Part shown: one piece after another, positions 45,048-54,360 of the stretch | How the letters are laid out: each line of letters opens with the position of its first letter | Numbering within the stretch: the stretch's first letter is position 1 | Assembly (NCBI GenBank): GCA_945891505.1 | Contig: CAMDDL010000002.1 | Location: 62,001 to 126,000, forward strand | Source of the DNA: Maricaulis salignorans | GTDB lineage: Bacteria; Pseudomonadota; Alphaproteobacteria; Caulobacterales; Aquidulcibacteraceae | DNA: 64,000 bases | Direction: 5' to 3' | Notes under the pieces: generated by a model | What the model saw: only the letters and a program-made list of their open reading frames with translations | Databases searched by the model: none | What the model was told of the DNA's origin: nothing | Made by a program: the position numbers and the translations under genes

Positions 45048-45935
45048 CTAACCGCCTTTGCCCTTGTTTTTAGCTTCCTTGGCTTCTCGCTCTGCCTTGG
45101 TAGGCGGTGGCGGTGCGCTGGCTTTGATTTGACGGGCCTGAAGGGCCAAAGCCTCGCCGCGCGCGCCTTCTTCATCTTCACAAGAGACACGATCTTTCAG
45201 GATCGGGTCACGCCCGACAACGCAAAGACCGCTGGCGGCCACGCGGACATTGCCGACGCTGTCAGCAGGGTCGTTCGTGTCGCGATTGAGAAGTTGGGAT
45301 GAAACCTCGGCTTGGGCACGCGATTTGATCTCTTGCGCGTAAAAAGACAAAGCCGCGCTCTCGCCCGACCGACCCATAGAGCCTGTTGCGCTGGCAAAAC
45401 GTTGGACGGAATCGGCAAATGCGCGCGGTGAGATTTTGCCCGAGAAATATAGGCGGCGAGCCAGCACGGCCTCTGCGCCAAAAAAGGTCTCAGCCGAGCG
45501 CGGGTCGCGCTTCTCAAAGGCTAAAAAGCCCAACCGCTTGGATGCTTCCCAAGCAACGGCGTCGCCAGGTTCACCCGGAGGTGCAAGTGTTAGGGCGGCG
45601 CGATAGGCAAGCTCGGCCTGACGTAGATCGCCAGTCGCACTGGCGGCTGTCCCCGCCTTGAGAGAAGCGCGCGCCGCTTCATCGGTAATGGGCGCGGGCG
45701 GGGTAGGTTCTGGTGTTGCGACAGGGGCCGGGGCCAAGACTTCAACCACGGGGGCCGCAACCTCCTCAACTGGTGCTGCAGCCGGCTTCGGGGGCGTTAC
45801 CTTCTGAACAACAGGGGGACGCTGGGTGCGCTTGGACTTACTCTGCTTCTGCCCAGCTGTTTGCGCCAAGGCGAGGCTGCCCAAGGAAGCCGCCATACCG
45901 GCAAACAGGAAGAAGGTTGTTTTGGAAGCTTTCAA
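45048..45935 (-). CDS. Secreted protein with TPR-like helical region
   Basis: 295 residues. The start codon is TTG at 45935: it gives a complete signal peptide (MKASKTTFFLFAGMAASLGS) and has GAGGG four to five bases upstream; the next ATG would cut the signal in half. The signal is followed by a Lys/Pro/Ala/Val-rich linker to about residue 85, then helical repeats (KAGTAASATGDLRQAELAYR) like TPRs. Two cysteines occur near the end (GLCVVG and VSCEDE). The Lys/Pro-rich C-terminus is charged. Function unknown; a periplasmic scaffold is plausible. Confidence 0.75.
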   Translation of the reverse strand: MKASKTTFFLFAGMAASLGSLALAQTAGQKQSKSKRTQRPPVVQKVTPPKPAAAPVEEVAAPVVEVLAPAPVATPEPTPPAPITDEAARASLKAGTAASATGDLRQAELAYRAALTLAPPGEPGDAVAWEASKRLGFLAFEKRDPRSAETFFGAEAVLARRLYFSGKISPRAFADSVQRFASATGSMGRSGESAALSFYAQEIKSRAQAEVSSQLLNRDTNDPADSVGNVRVAASGLCVVGRDPILKDRVSCEDEEGARGEALALQARQIKASAPPPPTKAEREAKEAKNKGKGG

Positions 45936-46086
45936 GTGACCCTCGGTTCTAGAGCAAGGTTCGCTCTATCTGAAACAGATAAAGCGGACAAGCTGTTGCT
46001 CCAACTTAGATTTAGAGCGCCAAGCTCCAATGATTAACCATATTAACGAACGTAAGCTACGACGCAACGCGCAACACGCAGAAGGA

Positions 46087-46923
46087 TCAAGGATTTGCTG
46101 CATAGTCTTCAAGTAAGGCCGCAACATGGCGCTCAAGACTTTCCCATTTCTTGTAGGCCCGCACATCAGGCGACGCTTCTTGCCAAGCCTGTTGGAAAGT
46201 AGCGGCAAGGGTTTGCTCAGCAAGGAGGTCTGCCAATTTATAGAGCCGAATACGAATGGTGAATAGGACTGCGCCCGTTTCAGGTAGCCTGCGAATGGTC
46301 TGACGTTCAACCCTCACATGAAGTGCATCCTTTGCCTCAACAAGGCCCGCTACCCGTGCAGCTTGGCGTAATGGCGTGCCATCGGGTGTATAACGCGCGT
46401 CACTCCACTGCACGGTCCAATTGTGTCGCTCTAGAACAAGCTCATCGCGCAACAGGGAGAACACGCGTGAAATGCGGCCGCCGAGACCGGGGTCGCCGCC
46501 CGGTACAGGTCGATGCAGGCCAAACAGGCTTTTACCAATCGCATCATGGGCCGAGAAAAAGGTGGGACTACACAAACAAAGGGCCGTGTTTGTCCAAGCC
46601 CCATCGCGCATTTCCATCAACACTAAGTCGTCTGAAACCAAACGACTGGCAGCAAATAGGGGAGGTTCGCCAGGATCAAAGCTGTTGCCACAGGCGCTTG
46701 AAACCAGCTCTGCTGCTTCGATCTGGCCGGGCATAGAGCCGGTGATACTGGCAAAGACTGCATCAGATTCCGCATCCATCAGCTCATTCTTCGGCCCGAC
46801 CCAAAGTGCCTGATCATCAGGCATGAGCCAGTCTTGCAGCTCAATCGGCGCCAAGCCGACATCAAAACGCGGCGGGCCCTGCTCAAATGGCAGAGGACGA
46901 GAGGAGGTTAGTGGATTAGACAC
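46087..46923 (-). CDS. DUF3445 (haem-dependent oxidative N-demethylase-like) protein
   Basis: 278 residues matching the DUF3445/HODM pattern: LVLMEMRDGAWT, HAPVPG-like LHRPVPGGDPGLG, HNWTVQWSDAR, then VERQTIRRLPETGAVLFTIR near residue 215. HODM enzymes demethylate small amines such as dimethylamine, with haem in a PAS-like fold. They usually occur with partner reductase genes, and none is next to this one. The start codon is GTG with only a weak upstream AGGG. Confidence 0.8.
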   Translation of the reverse strand: MSNPLTSSRPLPFEQGPPRFDVGLAPIELQDWLMPDDQALWVGPKNELMDAESDAVFASITGSMPGQIEAAELVSSACGNSFDPGEPPLFAASRLVSDDLVLMEMRDGAWTNTALCLCSPTFFSAHDAIGKSLFGLHRPVPGGDPGLGGRISRVFSLLRDELVLERHNWTVQWSDARYTPDGTPLRQAARVAGLVEAKDALHVRVERQTIRRLPETGAVLFTIRIRLYKLADLLAEQTLAATFQQAWQEASPDVRAYKKWESLERHVAALLEDYAANP

Positions 46924-47009
46924 GCCCTGTTGAAACCTGTCTGAGCGCAGGTTGCAAGCGGGCAGATGCGGTGAAGCTTCTGCCCGGCTTTAGGACTAAC
47001 TTGTTTGAA

Positions 47010-47558
47010 TCAGGGCGTCGTTTGAGGGACCAAATCATTTGGCCCGATAACGCGATTGGTGGACTTGCTGGGATTGGCCCTACTGGCTGGCGTCGCGCGT
47101 TGCCGATAGGTCCAAGAATCCGCTTCATCCCCGCACACAGTAGCAAACACGCGTTGTGGCTTTCCATCGGCCCCAATGCGCACATCTTCCTGCGTTTGGC
47201 AGGTCGAGTCTGGGTTCACGTCCCCGCTGAAAATATCAGAGGTGACCTTCAGATCTTGGTCCGGTACTGCCGCGCAACTCGGGGTGGGCTGGCCGGGTGT
47301 AACCACGCATAGATTTGACGGACCGAACAAGCTTGCCGTCGGATCAAATGCTTCCACATTGGCGTCAGGGCCCGGTTGTTTCGCTGCAGGCCCAGACCAA
47401 TCAAGCGGCACCGCCCCATCCGGGGTCGCAATTGCATTCTTTAAACCCGGCACAACGGGACCTGATTGTGATGGGGTCGTGGCACCAGTCTGTGAATCTG
47501 GAGAAAGGGGCGATGAGGTCGATAGCGCGACCATCATAAGGGCCAAAAAGGGAGTCAA
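47010..47558 (-). CDS. Small secreted hypothetical protein
   Basis: 182 residues starting at a TTG with GAGAGG eight bases upstream, which decides the start. A short signal-like stretch (FLALMMVALS) precedes a Pro/Thr/Gly-rich low-complexity region. Four cysteines (LCVV, SCAA, TCQT, VCGDE) could form two disulfides. No family is recognised. It lies 12 bases beyond the LuxR gene on the same strand and may be in one unit with it. Confidence 0.6.
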   Translation of the reverse strand: MTPFLALMMVALSTSSPLSPDSQTGATTPSQSGPVVPGLKNAIATPDGAVPLDWSGPAAKQPGPDANVEAFDPTASLFGPSNLCVVTPGQPTPSCAAVPDQDLKVTSDIFSGDVNPDSTCQTQEDVRIGADGKPQRVFATVCGDEADSWTYRQRATPASRANPSKSTNRVIGPNDLVPQTTP

Positions 47559-47570
47559 AGCAAAAACCTC

Positions 47571-48446
47571 TCATGCACGAAACGACGAGATAGCGGATTG
47601 GCCGGAAGATGCCTGCGAAGTCTTACTTTGACGTGAATGCAGACTTGGCTTGGGAAGTCGGTGCGCAAAGGGGTCCTCCAACTTGATCTCAGGGCGTGGT
47701 TGGCTTAGCTGATGAACGGACAAATCACCCCGTAACAAGGCCCGAACAGCTGCTTGGACACGATTGACGACGCCTAGTTTGCGCGACGCATTGCCCAAAT
47801 GAAACTGCACGGTCCTCGCAGTCACCCCAGTCAGCACTCCGATCTCCCAATTAGTTTTACCCTCCAAAACCCAATGCAAACATTCAATTTCACGATTGGT
47901 CAGATGCGCAGACTCAGTGGGCTGAAACAGGGCCGCGGCCATGAGGCGGCGGACGCGCTGATAGAATGCCATAGCGATATGGCTGAGCGCCTCCTCATCA
48001 TCGGGGTCAAGGCGGAGCGGCCGTGGCGTGGCAAACATCATAATGGCTACACAGCCTTGAGGGCCATGCACAAGCGTGGTGATGCCGTCTTTAAACCTTT
48101 GCAGACGGTTGGCTTGCACAAAGTCGCGATGTTCAGGGCTTCGGGCAGATGCAAAGGCGCGTTGCCACTGGACAGAGCCTGCGCGTTGAATAGCCTGATT
48201 GCGGGCCGGATCGGTCCGGCAGCTGGGCTCCGTGGCATATTGGCGGCGCCAAACGGGATCAAAATTGCCAAAACTCAACAGACTGGTGGGATTCAACATG
48301 GGGTTATGAGGCCCAGGGGCCAATTGATACCAGCCAAAGCCACACGCTGTGGCATAGGTGGTCAGAATATGATGGAGGTCGCCTTCACGCCTTGCGGCAC
48401 GCAACTCTAGTAAAACCGCGGCAGTTAGGCTTTGAATCTGAGTCAT
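47571..48446 (-). CDS. LuxR-family regulator with autoinducer-binding domain (LuxR solo)
   Basis: 291 residues. The N-terminal autoinducer-binding fold keeps the residues expected for acyl-homoserine-lactone contact: Trp and Tyr in FDPVWRRQYA, Asp in CRTDPAR, Trp in SVQWQRAF and Gly in KDGITTLVHGP. The C-terminal HTH is canonical (LTNREIECLHWVLEGKTNWE, then RTVQFHLGNASRKLG). About 50 extra Ser/Gln-rich residues follow the HTH, which is unusual. No luxI synthase is in the window. The start at 48446 has GGAG six bases upstream. Confidence 0.88.
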   Translation of the reverse strand: MTQIQSLTAAVLLELRAARREGDLHHILTTYATACGFGWYQLAPGPHNPMLNPTSLLSFGNFDPVWRRQYATEPSCRTDPARNQAIQRAGSVQWQRAFASARSPEHRDFVQANRLQRFKDGITTLVHGPQGCVAIMMFATPRPLRLDPDDEEALSHIAMAFYQRVRRLMAAALFQPTESAHLTNREIECLHWVLEGKTNWEIGVLTGVTARTVQFHLGNASRKLGVVNRVQAAVRALLRGDLSVHQLSQPRPEIKLEDPFAHRLPKPSLHSRQSKTSQASSGQSAISSFRA

Positions 48447-48566
48447 CGCCGTCTCCGTTTGTGTCGCACTCTTCTGGTGCATTTGTAAAATTTATCAATT
48501 TTAGATAGTGTTTGGTGATGGCGATAGGGGGGCGGTGTGTGTTTCCTCCTTGGCATGGGACCGCTC

Positions 48567-51500
48567 TCAATGAAAATCGCGGCTATTGGCGAAGGCGCGT
48601 GTGGTCCGTTGTTGCGCTAAAGCACGATTGTTGGCTTGGGTCAGCTTGGGATCTTCACGCGGGCTTTGATGCTCGTCGGCGCGTGCCAAGGCCTGAGTGA
48701 AGGTGCTGCTGCCATCAGATAATTCAGCCAGCCGGTGGTTTAAATTCGTCACCCGGTCGGCAATCACATGAATGACGCCATGCTCCCGCTGGAGCCTTCC
48801 CCGAATGCCCATGAATTTTGCAGCCAAAGTCTCGCGACGAAACCGCTCAAAAATCTTGGGCCAAACAATGATATTGGCAGAGCCATCCTCATCTTCTAGC
48901 GTCACAAACAGCACGCCTTTGGCCGTGCCGGGCTTTTGCCGGACCAAAACAAGGCCCGCAATATCAACCCGCGCGCCATTAGGGGCGGTCTTGAGACCTT
49001 GGGAAGTCACAAAGCGCTTTTCTGCCAATTCAGCGCGGAAAAACGACACCGGATGGGCCTTTAGACTGAGGCGCAGACGGGCGTAATCGTGGACGACCTG
49101 CTCACTCAGCGGCATTTCTGGCAGGGCTGGATCGACTTCTGGGCCATATTCGCTGGCATGCTCAAACAAGGGCAAGGCATGCTCTGCCAGGCCTTTGGCG
49201 CGCCAAAGCGCTTGGCGACGATCAAGTTGTAAGCTTCCCATCGCGTCACCATCGGAAAGCAAATCCATCGCCCGGCCATTGAGGCGGGCGCGTCGTTTCA
49301 GGTCTTCAGCATCCCGAAAGGCCCCACCCCCAGCCCGCGCCGCCACCAAGCGCGCCGCATCAGCCTCTTTGAAACCCTTAATCTCCCGCAAGCCCAAACG
49401 CACGGCTTTACGGGTGTGGCCGACACGCGCTTCCAGCGCATTGTCCCAATCCGAAAAGCCGACATCTGGCGGCAAAACCTCTACGCCATGCTCCTTGGCA
49501 TCGCGTACCAATTGGGCAGAAGCATAAAAGCCCATCGGTTGGGCATTGAGAATGGCGGCAAGAAAAACCTCTGGCCAATGCTTCTTCAGCCAAGCCGACA
49601 CATAAACAATCAGGGCAAAACTGGCCGCATGGCTTTCGGGAAAGCCATATTCGCCAAAGCCTTCAATCTGGCGGAAACAGCGCTCGGCAAAGTCTTGCTC
49701 ATAGCCATTGGCCACCATGCCATCGACCAAGCGTTTGCCAAATTCATGGATGATGCCAACTTTGCGAAAGGTTGCCATGGCACGGCGCAAACGGTCGGCT
49801 TCAGAGGGTGTAAAGCCTGCGGCGACAATGGCGATACGCATGGCTTGTTCTTGAAACAACGGCACACCCAGGGTCTTGCCAAGCACCGCCTCCAGCGCCT
49901 TAGATGGAAATGTGACCTTTTCCTGGCCCTGGCGACGGCGCAAATAGGGATGGACCATATCGCCCTGAATAGGGCCTGGGCGAACAATGGCGACTTCAAT
50001 CACAAGATCATAAAAGGTGCGTGGGCGCAGCCGGGGCAGCATCGACATTTGCGCCCGGCTTTCAATTTGAAACACCCCAACCGTGTCCGCCGCACAAATC
50101 ATATCATAAACAGCAGGGTCCTCGGCGGGAATATCTGCAAGGCCGAGCCGAACGCCATAATCATGCTCTAGAAACTCAAAGGCGCGGGCCACACAGGTCA
50201 ACATGCCCAAGGCCAGCACATCAATCTTCAAAATCCCCAGAGCATCCAAATCATCCTTGTCCCACTCGACAAAGGTACGGTCTGGCATGGCCGCATTGCC
50301 AATGGGCACCACTTCATCGAGCGGTCCGCGCGTGATGACAAAGCCGCCGACATGCTGGGATAAATGGCGGGGGAATCCGTGCAGCGTGCGGGCCAACATC
50401 ATCGTCTGCGCAATCACCGGGGTCGTAATGTCCAGACCCGTCATCTTGTGAATCAGGGCGGGATCAACCCCACCCCGGCCCCAGCCCCATACAGACTTGG
50501 CCAGGGCTTCTTGGGTATCCCCGCTCAGCCCCATCACCTTGCCAACTTCCCGCAACGCCGAGCGGCCGCGATAGGAAATCACAACCCCAGCAATGCCAGC
50601 CCGGTGGCGGCCAAATTTGTCATAGATATATTGGATCACCTCTTCGCGGCGCTCATGCTCAAAGTCGACATCAATATCGGGGGGTTCGCGCCGCTCTGCT
50701 GAGATGAAGCGCTCAAACAATAAATCCACGCGGATGGGGTCTACGGCGGTGATGCCGAGGCAATAACACACGACCGAATTGGCTGCTGAGCCCCGGCCTT
50801 GGCACACAATCCCCCGGCTGCGCGCAAAGGCGACAACGTCATAAACGGTCAAAAAATAGGGCGCATATTGGAGCTGATCGATGAGCGCATATTCATGATC
50901 CAAGGCCGCCCGCACCCGCTCTGGTACCCCGTCAGGATAGCGACCTTGCGCGCCCAACTCACTCAAACGCATTAAACTATCCATCGGGGTTTCCCCCTGT
51001 GCTACAACTTCATCGGGATATTCATAAGCCAGTTGATCAAGGGAGAAAGTGATCGCATCGAAGAGTTTCTTTTGTACCTGAAGACAATCTTCAAACCCTC
51101 TGAAGAGACGGATAATTTCATCAGGGTGTTTCAAGCATCTTTCGCTATTTTGTAAGCGCAGATAACCCGCTTCCTCCAATATGGTTTTGGTCCGAATACA
51201 GGCCAGAACATCGGCCAGAAGCCGCCGTTCTGAGTGGTGGAACAGTGCGTCCATGGTGGCAATCAAGCGCCCGCGTGTACCTTTAACAAGCCCCACCAAT
51301 TGGGCAAGACGTTGAAAGTCTGTGCCATCGAAAGGCCGGGTTGCCGCGACATAAAGATCAGCGGTTAAAGGCGCGTCGGCCAAGTGGCCTTTGGCTTTAT
51401 CTAGCCAAGCTTGCGCGAGAATGGGTGGCGGCACAAGGATGGCACAGGCGCCCTCCATGGCTTCTAGCACGTCGGCTTTCTCTAGGGTGCAAGTGCCCTT

Positions 51501-51800
51501 GCGCGAGCGGCGGTTGCCGCGCGTCAAACAACGGGTCAGCCGGCCCCAAGCCACCCGGTCTTTGGGGTAAAGGACAGTCTCGAACCCATCGGGCTCAACC
51601 AAGCGGGATCCAACAATTAGTCTAAGGCCTGCTTCTTTGGCGGCCACATGGGCCCGCACAACACCTGCGACTGTATTGATATCGGCCACGCCTAAGCCTT
51701 GCAGACCAAGTCCATGGGCTGCCCACACCATCTCATCGGGCTGGCTCGCCCCTTTGAGAAACGAGAAACTCGTGGTGGCCAAAGGCTCAAAGATGCGCAT
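48567..51800 (-). CDS. dnaE2: Error-prone DNA polymerase DnaE2 (ImuC)
   Basis: Translesion polymerase of the SOS mutagenesis system. 1077 residues. It begins with the PHP domain (TTSFSFLKGASQPDEMV). The catalytic palm has PPDIDVDFEHERR and later DALGILKIDVLALGM with the metal-binding aspartates, and the C-terminus ends in the family hallmark SRDFH. It uses ImuB to reach the beta clamp. It lies 39 bases after imuB on the same strand, in the order imuA-imuB-dnaE2. One SOS box before imuA is likely to control all three. Confidence 0.97.
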   Translation of the reverse strand: MRIFEPLATTSFSFLKGASQPDEMVWAAHGLGLQGLGVADINTVAGVVRAHVAAKEAGLRLIVGSRLVEPDGFETVLYPKDRVAWGRLTRCLTRGNRRSRKGTCTLEKADVLEAMEGACAILVPPPILAQAWLDKAKGHLADAPLTADLYVAATRPFDGTDFQRLAQLVGLVKGTRGRLIATMDALFHHSERRLLADVLACIRTKTILEEAGYLRLQNSERCLKHPDEIIRLFRGFEDCLQVQKKLFDAITFSLDQLAYEYPDEVVAQGETPMDSLMRLSELGAQGRYPDGVPERVRAALDHEYALIDQLQYAPYFLTVYDVVAFARSRGIVCQGRGSAANSVVCYCLGITAVDPIRVDLLFERFISAERREPPDIDVDFEHERREEVIQYIYDKFGRHRAGIAGVVISYRGRSALREVGKVMGLSGDTQEALAKSVWGWGRGGVDPALIHKMTGLDITTPVIAQTMMLARTLHGFPRHLSQHVGGFVITRGPLDEVVPIGNAAMPDRTFVEWDKDDLDALGILKIDVLALGMLTCVARAFEFLEHDYGVRLGLADIPAEDPAVYDMICAADTVGVFQIESRAQMSMLPRLRPRTFYDLVIEVAIVRPGPIQGDMVHPYLRRRQGQEKVTFPSKALEAVLGKTLGVPLFQEQAMRIAIVAAGFTPSEADRLRRAMATFRKVGIIHEFGKRLVDGMVANGYEQDFAERCFRQIEGFGEYGFPESHAASFALIVYVSAWLKKHWPEVFLAAILNAQPMGFYASAQLVRDAKEHGVEVLPPDVGFSDWDNALEARVGHTRKAVRLGLREIKGFKEADAARLVAARAGGGAFRDAEDLKRRARLNGRAMDLLSDGDAMGSLQLDRRQALWRAKGLAEHALPLFEHASEYGPEVDPALPEMPLSEQVVHDYARLRLSLKAHPVSFFRAELAEKRFVTSQGLKTAPNGARVDIAGLVLVRQKPGTAKGVLFVTLEDEDGSANIIVWPKIFERFRRETLAAKFMGIRGRLQREHGVIHVIADRVTNLNHRLAELSDGSSTFTQALARADEHQSPREDPKLTQANNRALAQQRTTRAFANSRDFH

Positions 51801-51839
51801 GGCCGTACCTGAATTGGATCGACACTAAGCGAAAAGGTT

Positions 51840-53423
51840 TCATGCCGCACTCCCATGCACATACCATTTGGGATGATCGACTTTGCCGGGCAGGCCTTGG
51901 CGGTAGAGCCAAAAGCGACGCCCCTCAATCGTCTCAATGCGATAATAGTCGCGGTCATGGGTCTCACCACAGGCAATACGTTCTGGCCCTTCGGCGCACG
52001 CAACTTTGAAGGCTAAAGCGCGCCAGCGAAACAGGCGGGGTGGGCCGTCTGGCACCTCGGCAATGGCATCAATCGGTTCGGCACGCTCCAACAGCAAAGC
52101 GGGGCGACGCGCCGCCAAAGCTTCGGGGAAGCGGCTGACCTGTGGCCGTCTATCGGCAACAGCCACAGGGCGAACGGCCTGTTCGGGCACCCAATGGGCC
52201 ACCGCCTCCATCCGCGTCACCCGTCCAGCGCCTAAACGGGCGGATAGGCGGTCGGCTAGGCGATGTAGGGCATCGGCGCTGGCCAAGGCAGCAGCAGCGA
52301 CTGGGTCCAAGTCCATGACTTGGCCCTCCAGAACTTCCACCACGGGCGCACAAATCTCAACCAGATCAACTCCAAAGCCCAGATCAAGCCCAGCCCCATT
52401 GGCCTCTGCCTCAATCCGTTCACACAAGACCTTTGTCCATAAAACCGCATCGCGATGGGCGCGCCCGGATCCGCCAACAAGCTGTAAGACGACCCCATCA
52501 ACACGATAGAGATTTAGAACCAAACGGCGTGCGCCTTCATTATAGGAGTCCAAAAGCGTGCATATCTCCCCCGCAGCCTTCGCCCCCGCCAGCTCAAGGC
52601 CATGGCGGGTCATCAATGGTTCGGCCAAGCGCAGGCGGATGCGCCGCGGGATGATCTCGGCAACCGGATCAATGGCCTCTTCCTCAAGCCCACGAGCCCG
52701 GTCCAAGGCACGCACCAGATCAATTCCGAACCGCCGGGCCAAAGCCGCCGACGATTGGGTGGCGACTTGGCCAATGGTTTTCAAGCCTAAGGCCCGCAAG
52801 CCTGTGGTCGTACCGTTTGGCAGGCGCAAAGCCTCAACCGGCAAAGCCCCCACCAAGGCACGTAAAGCCGCGCCATCCGGGGCACTTAAGCCATGGCGCG
52901 CCTCTGGCGCAAAGCGTGCCAAAGCAAAGGCTGCGCCGGGTGTGGCGGCACAAGCTGCACGCGCCGTCAGGCCTAAAGCCCGCATTTTGATGACCATATC
53001 GGCCAGCATGGCGGCCTCTCCACCAAACAAATGGGCGCAGCCAGTGATGTCGAGGAAAAGCGCATGGGTACCTTCAAGCCCTTTGACTGGCGCACAATAT
53101 GGGCTCCACCGCATGGCCCAGCGTGCCAAAGCGGTCAGATCCTCGCCCTCCCCCACGGGGTCACTGTCGGCAACACAAACATCTGGCACTAAGGCCTTCG
53201 CCCCAGCCAGCATCATGCCTGAGGATAGACCTGCCTCTTGCGCGGCACGATTGAGGGCAATGAGGCGGATTCCCCCTGCACTGCGCGCAACTGTCGCACA
53301 GGGTTTGGACCGCGAGAAACCAGCCCCCTCTGCTTTAAGCCCCTTCGCCTTAAGCAGAGAGGCGGTGCGGCTGAGGCGATCGGTTGGCCAACGTGGCAGG
53401 CTGATACAGGCAATGCGTCGCAT
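51840..53423 (-). CDS. imuB: ImuB, Y-family polymerase-like mutagenesis factor
   Basis: 527 residues resembling Y-family polymerases but typically inactive; it links ImuA and DnaE2 to the beta clamp. Family start RRIACISLPRWPTDRLSR is clear, followed by HALFLDITGCAHLFGGE and TIGQVATQSSAALARRFG. Three ATG codons lie in a row at 53429-53421; the third (53423) is seven bases from GGAG and fits best. The frame is open to 53747, but that part lies inside imuA and does not resemble ImuB. It overlaps imuA by 74 bases. Confidence 0.93.
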   Translation of the reverse strand: MRRIACISLPRWPTDRLSRTASLLKAKGLKAEGAGFSRSKPCATVARSAGGIRLIALNRAAQEAGLSSGMMLAGAKALVPDVCVADSDPVGEGEDLTALARWAMRWSPYCAPVKGLEGTHALFLDITGCAHLFGGEAAMLADMVIKMRALGLTARAACAATPGAAFALARFAPEARHGLSAPDGAALRALVGALPVEALRLPNGTTTGLRALGLKTIGQVATQSSAALARRFGIDLVRALDRARGLEEEAIDPVAEIIPRRIRLRLAEPLMTRHGLELAGAKAAGEICTLLDSYNEGARRLVLNLYRVDGVVLQLVGGSGRAHRDAVLWTKVLCERIEAEANGAGLDLGFGVDLVEICAPVVEVLEGQVMDLDPVAAAALASADALHRLADRLSARLGAGRVTRMEAVAHWVPEQAVRPVAVADRRPQVSRFPEALAARRPALLLERAEPIDAIAEVPDGPPRLFRWRALAFKVACAEGPERIACGETHDRDYYRIETIEGRRFWLYRQGLPGKVDHPKWYVHGSAA

Positions 53424-54120
53424 CATCATACTCCAAATCAAAGGATTGTGGACGCGCGCCACTGCGGGCACGCTCAAGGTGAAGTCTCCACGCTGGGGGC
53501 CCAAGCCCCGGCAGCGCCGTGCCCAGCGCCACAGGTCGGCATGGGCGACTGGCCAGAACCAGTCGTGCACGCGCTGGCGCAAAAGCAGAGGTGCGTAAGC
53601 CTTGAACAGCCAAAACCAAGCTATGGGCCTGCTCTGCCGCCAATTGGACCCGCCGTGCACCGGCAAGACTAAAGCCGGCTTTGGGACCAGACACAGCCAA
53701 AACACCGGCCAAGCCAAAGGTTCGTGCTGCATCCTCCAGACAGGCATGAAAGCCCTTCACATCCGGCGCACGCACCAACAAAATACGGGAGGGACACACG
53801 CCGAGCTTCTGCAAACCCGGACCATAAAGTTGCCCCCAAGCAGGCCCCCACCCCTGCCCGCGACTGGTATCTTCAATCACCACCAGATCACCCGAGCGCT
53901 GTTGCAGCGCCTTAGCCATACAGGCGAAAGCAAAGTGCAGACTGGCTGGCTCATCCATGAAAGCGGCAGGAACCACTTCGGTCACACCACCCAAAGCCAA
54001 CCCGCCGCCCAAGGCCGCATCCAACTTGTCTGCGCCTGTTGGTAAACAGCTTAACGCCGGGCGACCCTCTGTTTCGATGGCCCGTATCTGGGTACGCAAC
54101 GTGGTCAAATCCGGTCTCAT
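53350..54120 (-). CDS. imuA: ImuA, RecA-like mutagenesis factor
   Basis: 256 residues, the first gene of the imuABC cassette. It resembles the SulA/RecA-like ImuA family: SCLPTGADKLDAALGGGLALG as a degenerate nucleotide-binding region (only part quoted: DAALGGGLALGGVTEV), then SRILLVRAPDVK. The tail continues 74 bases into imuB. The ATG at 54120 has only a weak ribosome site. A perfect LexA-type box lies 33 bases upstream. Confidence 0.92.
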   Translation of the reverse strand: MRPDLTTLRTQIRAIETEGRPALSCLPTGADKLDAALGGGLALGGVTEVVPAAFMDEPASLHFAFACMAKALQQRSGDLVVIEDTSRGQGWGPAWGQLYGPGLQKLGVCPSRILLVRAPDVKGFHACLEDAARTFGLAGVLAVSGPKAGFSLAGARRVQLAAEQAHSLVLAVQGLRTSAFAPARARLVLASRPCRPVALGTALPGLGPPAWRLHLERARSGARPQSFDLEYDDATHCLYQPATLANRSPQPHRLSA

Positions 54121-54153
54121 GGCTGAAGATCACACACCTTTTCCATTCCTTAT

Positions 54154-54168
54154 GTTCTTGATTTGTTC
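54154..54168 (-). promoter_or_regulatory. LexA (SOS) box upstream of imuA
   Basis: GTTCTTGATTTGTTC on the plus strand (GAACAAATCAAGAAC on the coding strand): a perfect GTTC-N7-GTTC alphaproteobacterial LexA operator, 33 bases before the imuA start codon. Confidence 0.85.
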
Positions 54169-54360
54169 TAATCACGAAGACGCCGATGAGTCGAGTCGGA
54201 AATCTGGTATCTTCCCGTCATACGTCCGGTAATGACGTAAACTATGGGTGCGCTCTGGGTGTTGACACTGCAAATCGCCAAGAAAGGTCTCGAACCGGTA
54301 ATTTAACCCAACGGAAACACCATTCAGTCTATATATCACCCCATTCTCTAGGATGGCCGC

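Noticed and set aside
52558-53598. 346-codon open frame antisense to imuB
   Set aside because: Ala/Arg/Ser/Pro-rich shadow of imuB with no domain.
53424-53747. N-terminal extension of imuB to 53747
   Set aside because: The extension lies inside imuA and does not resemble ImuB, whose conserved start is at MRRIACISLP.
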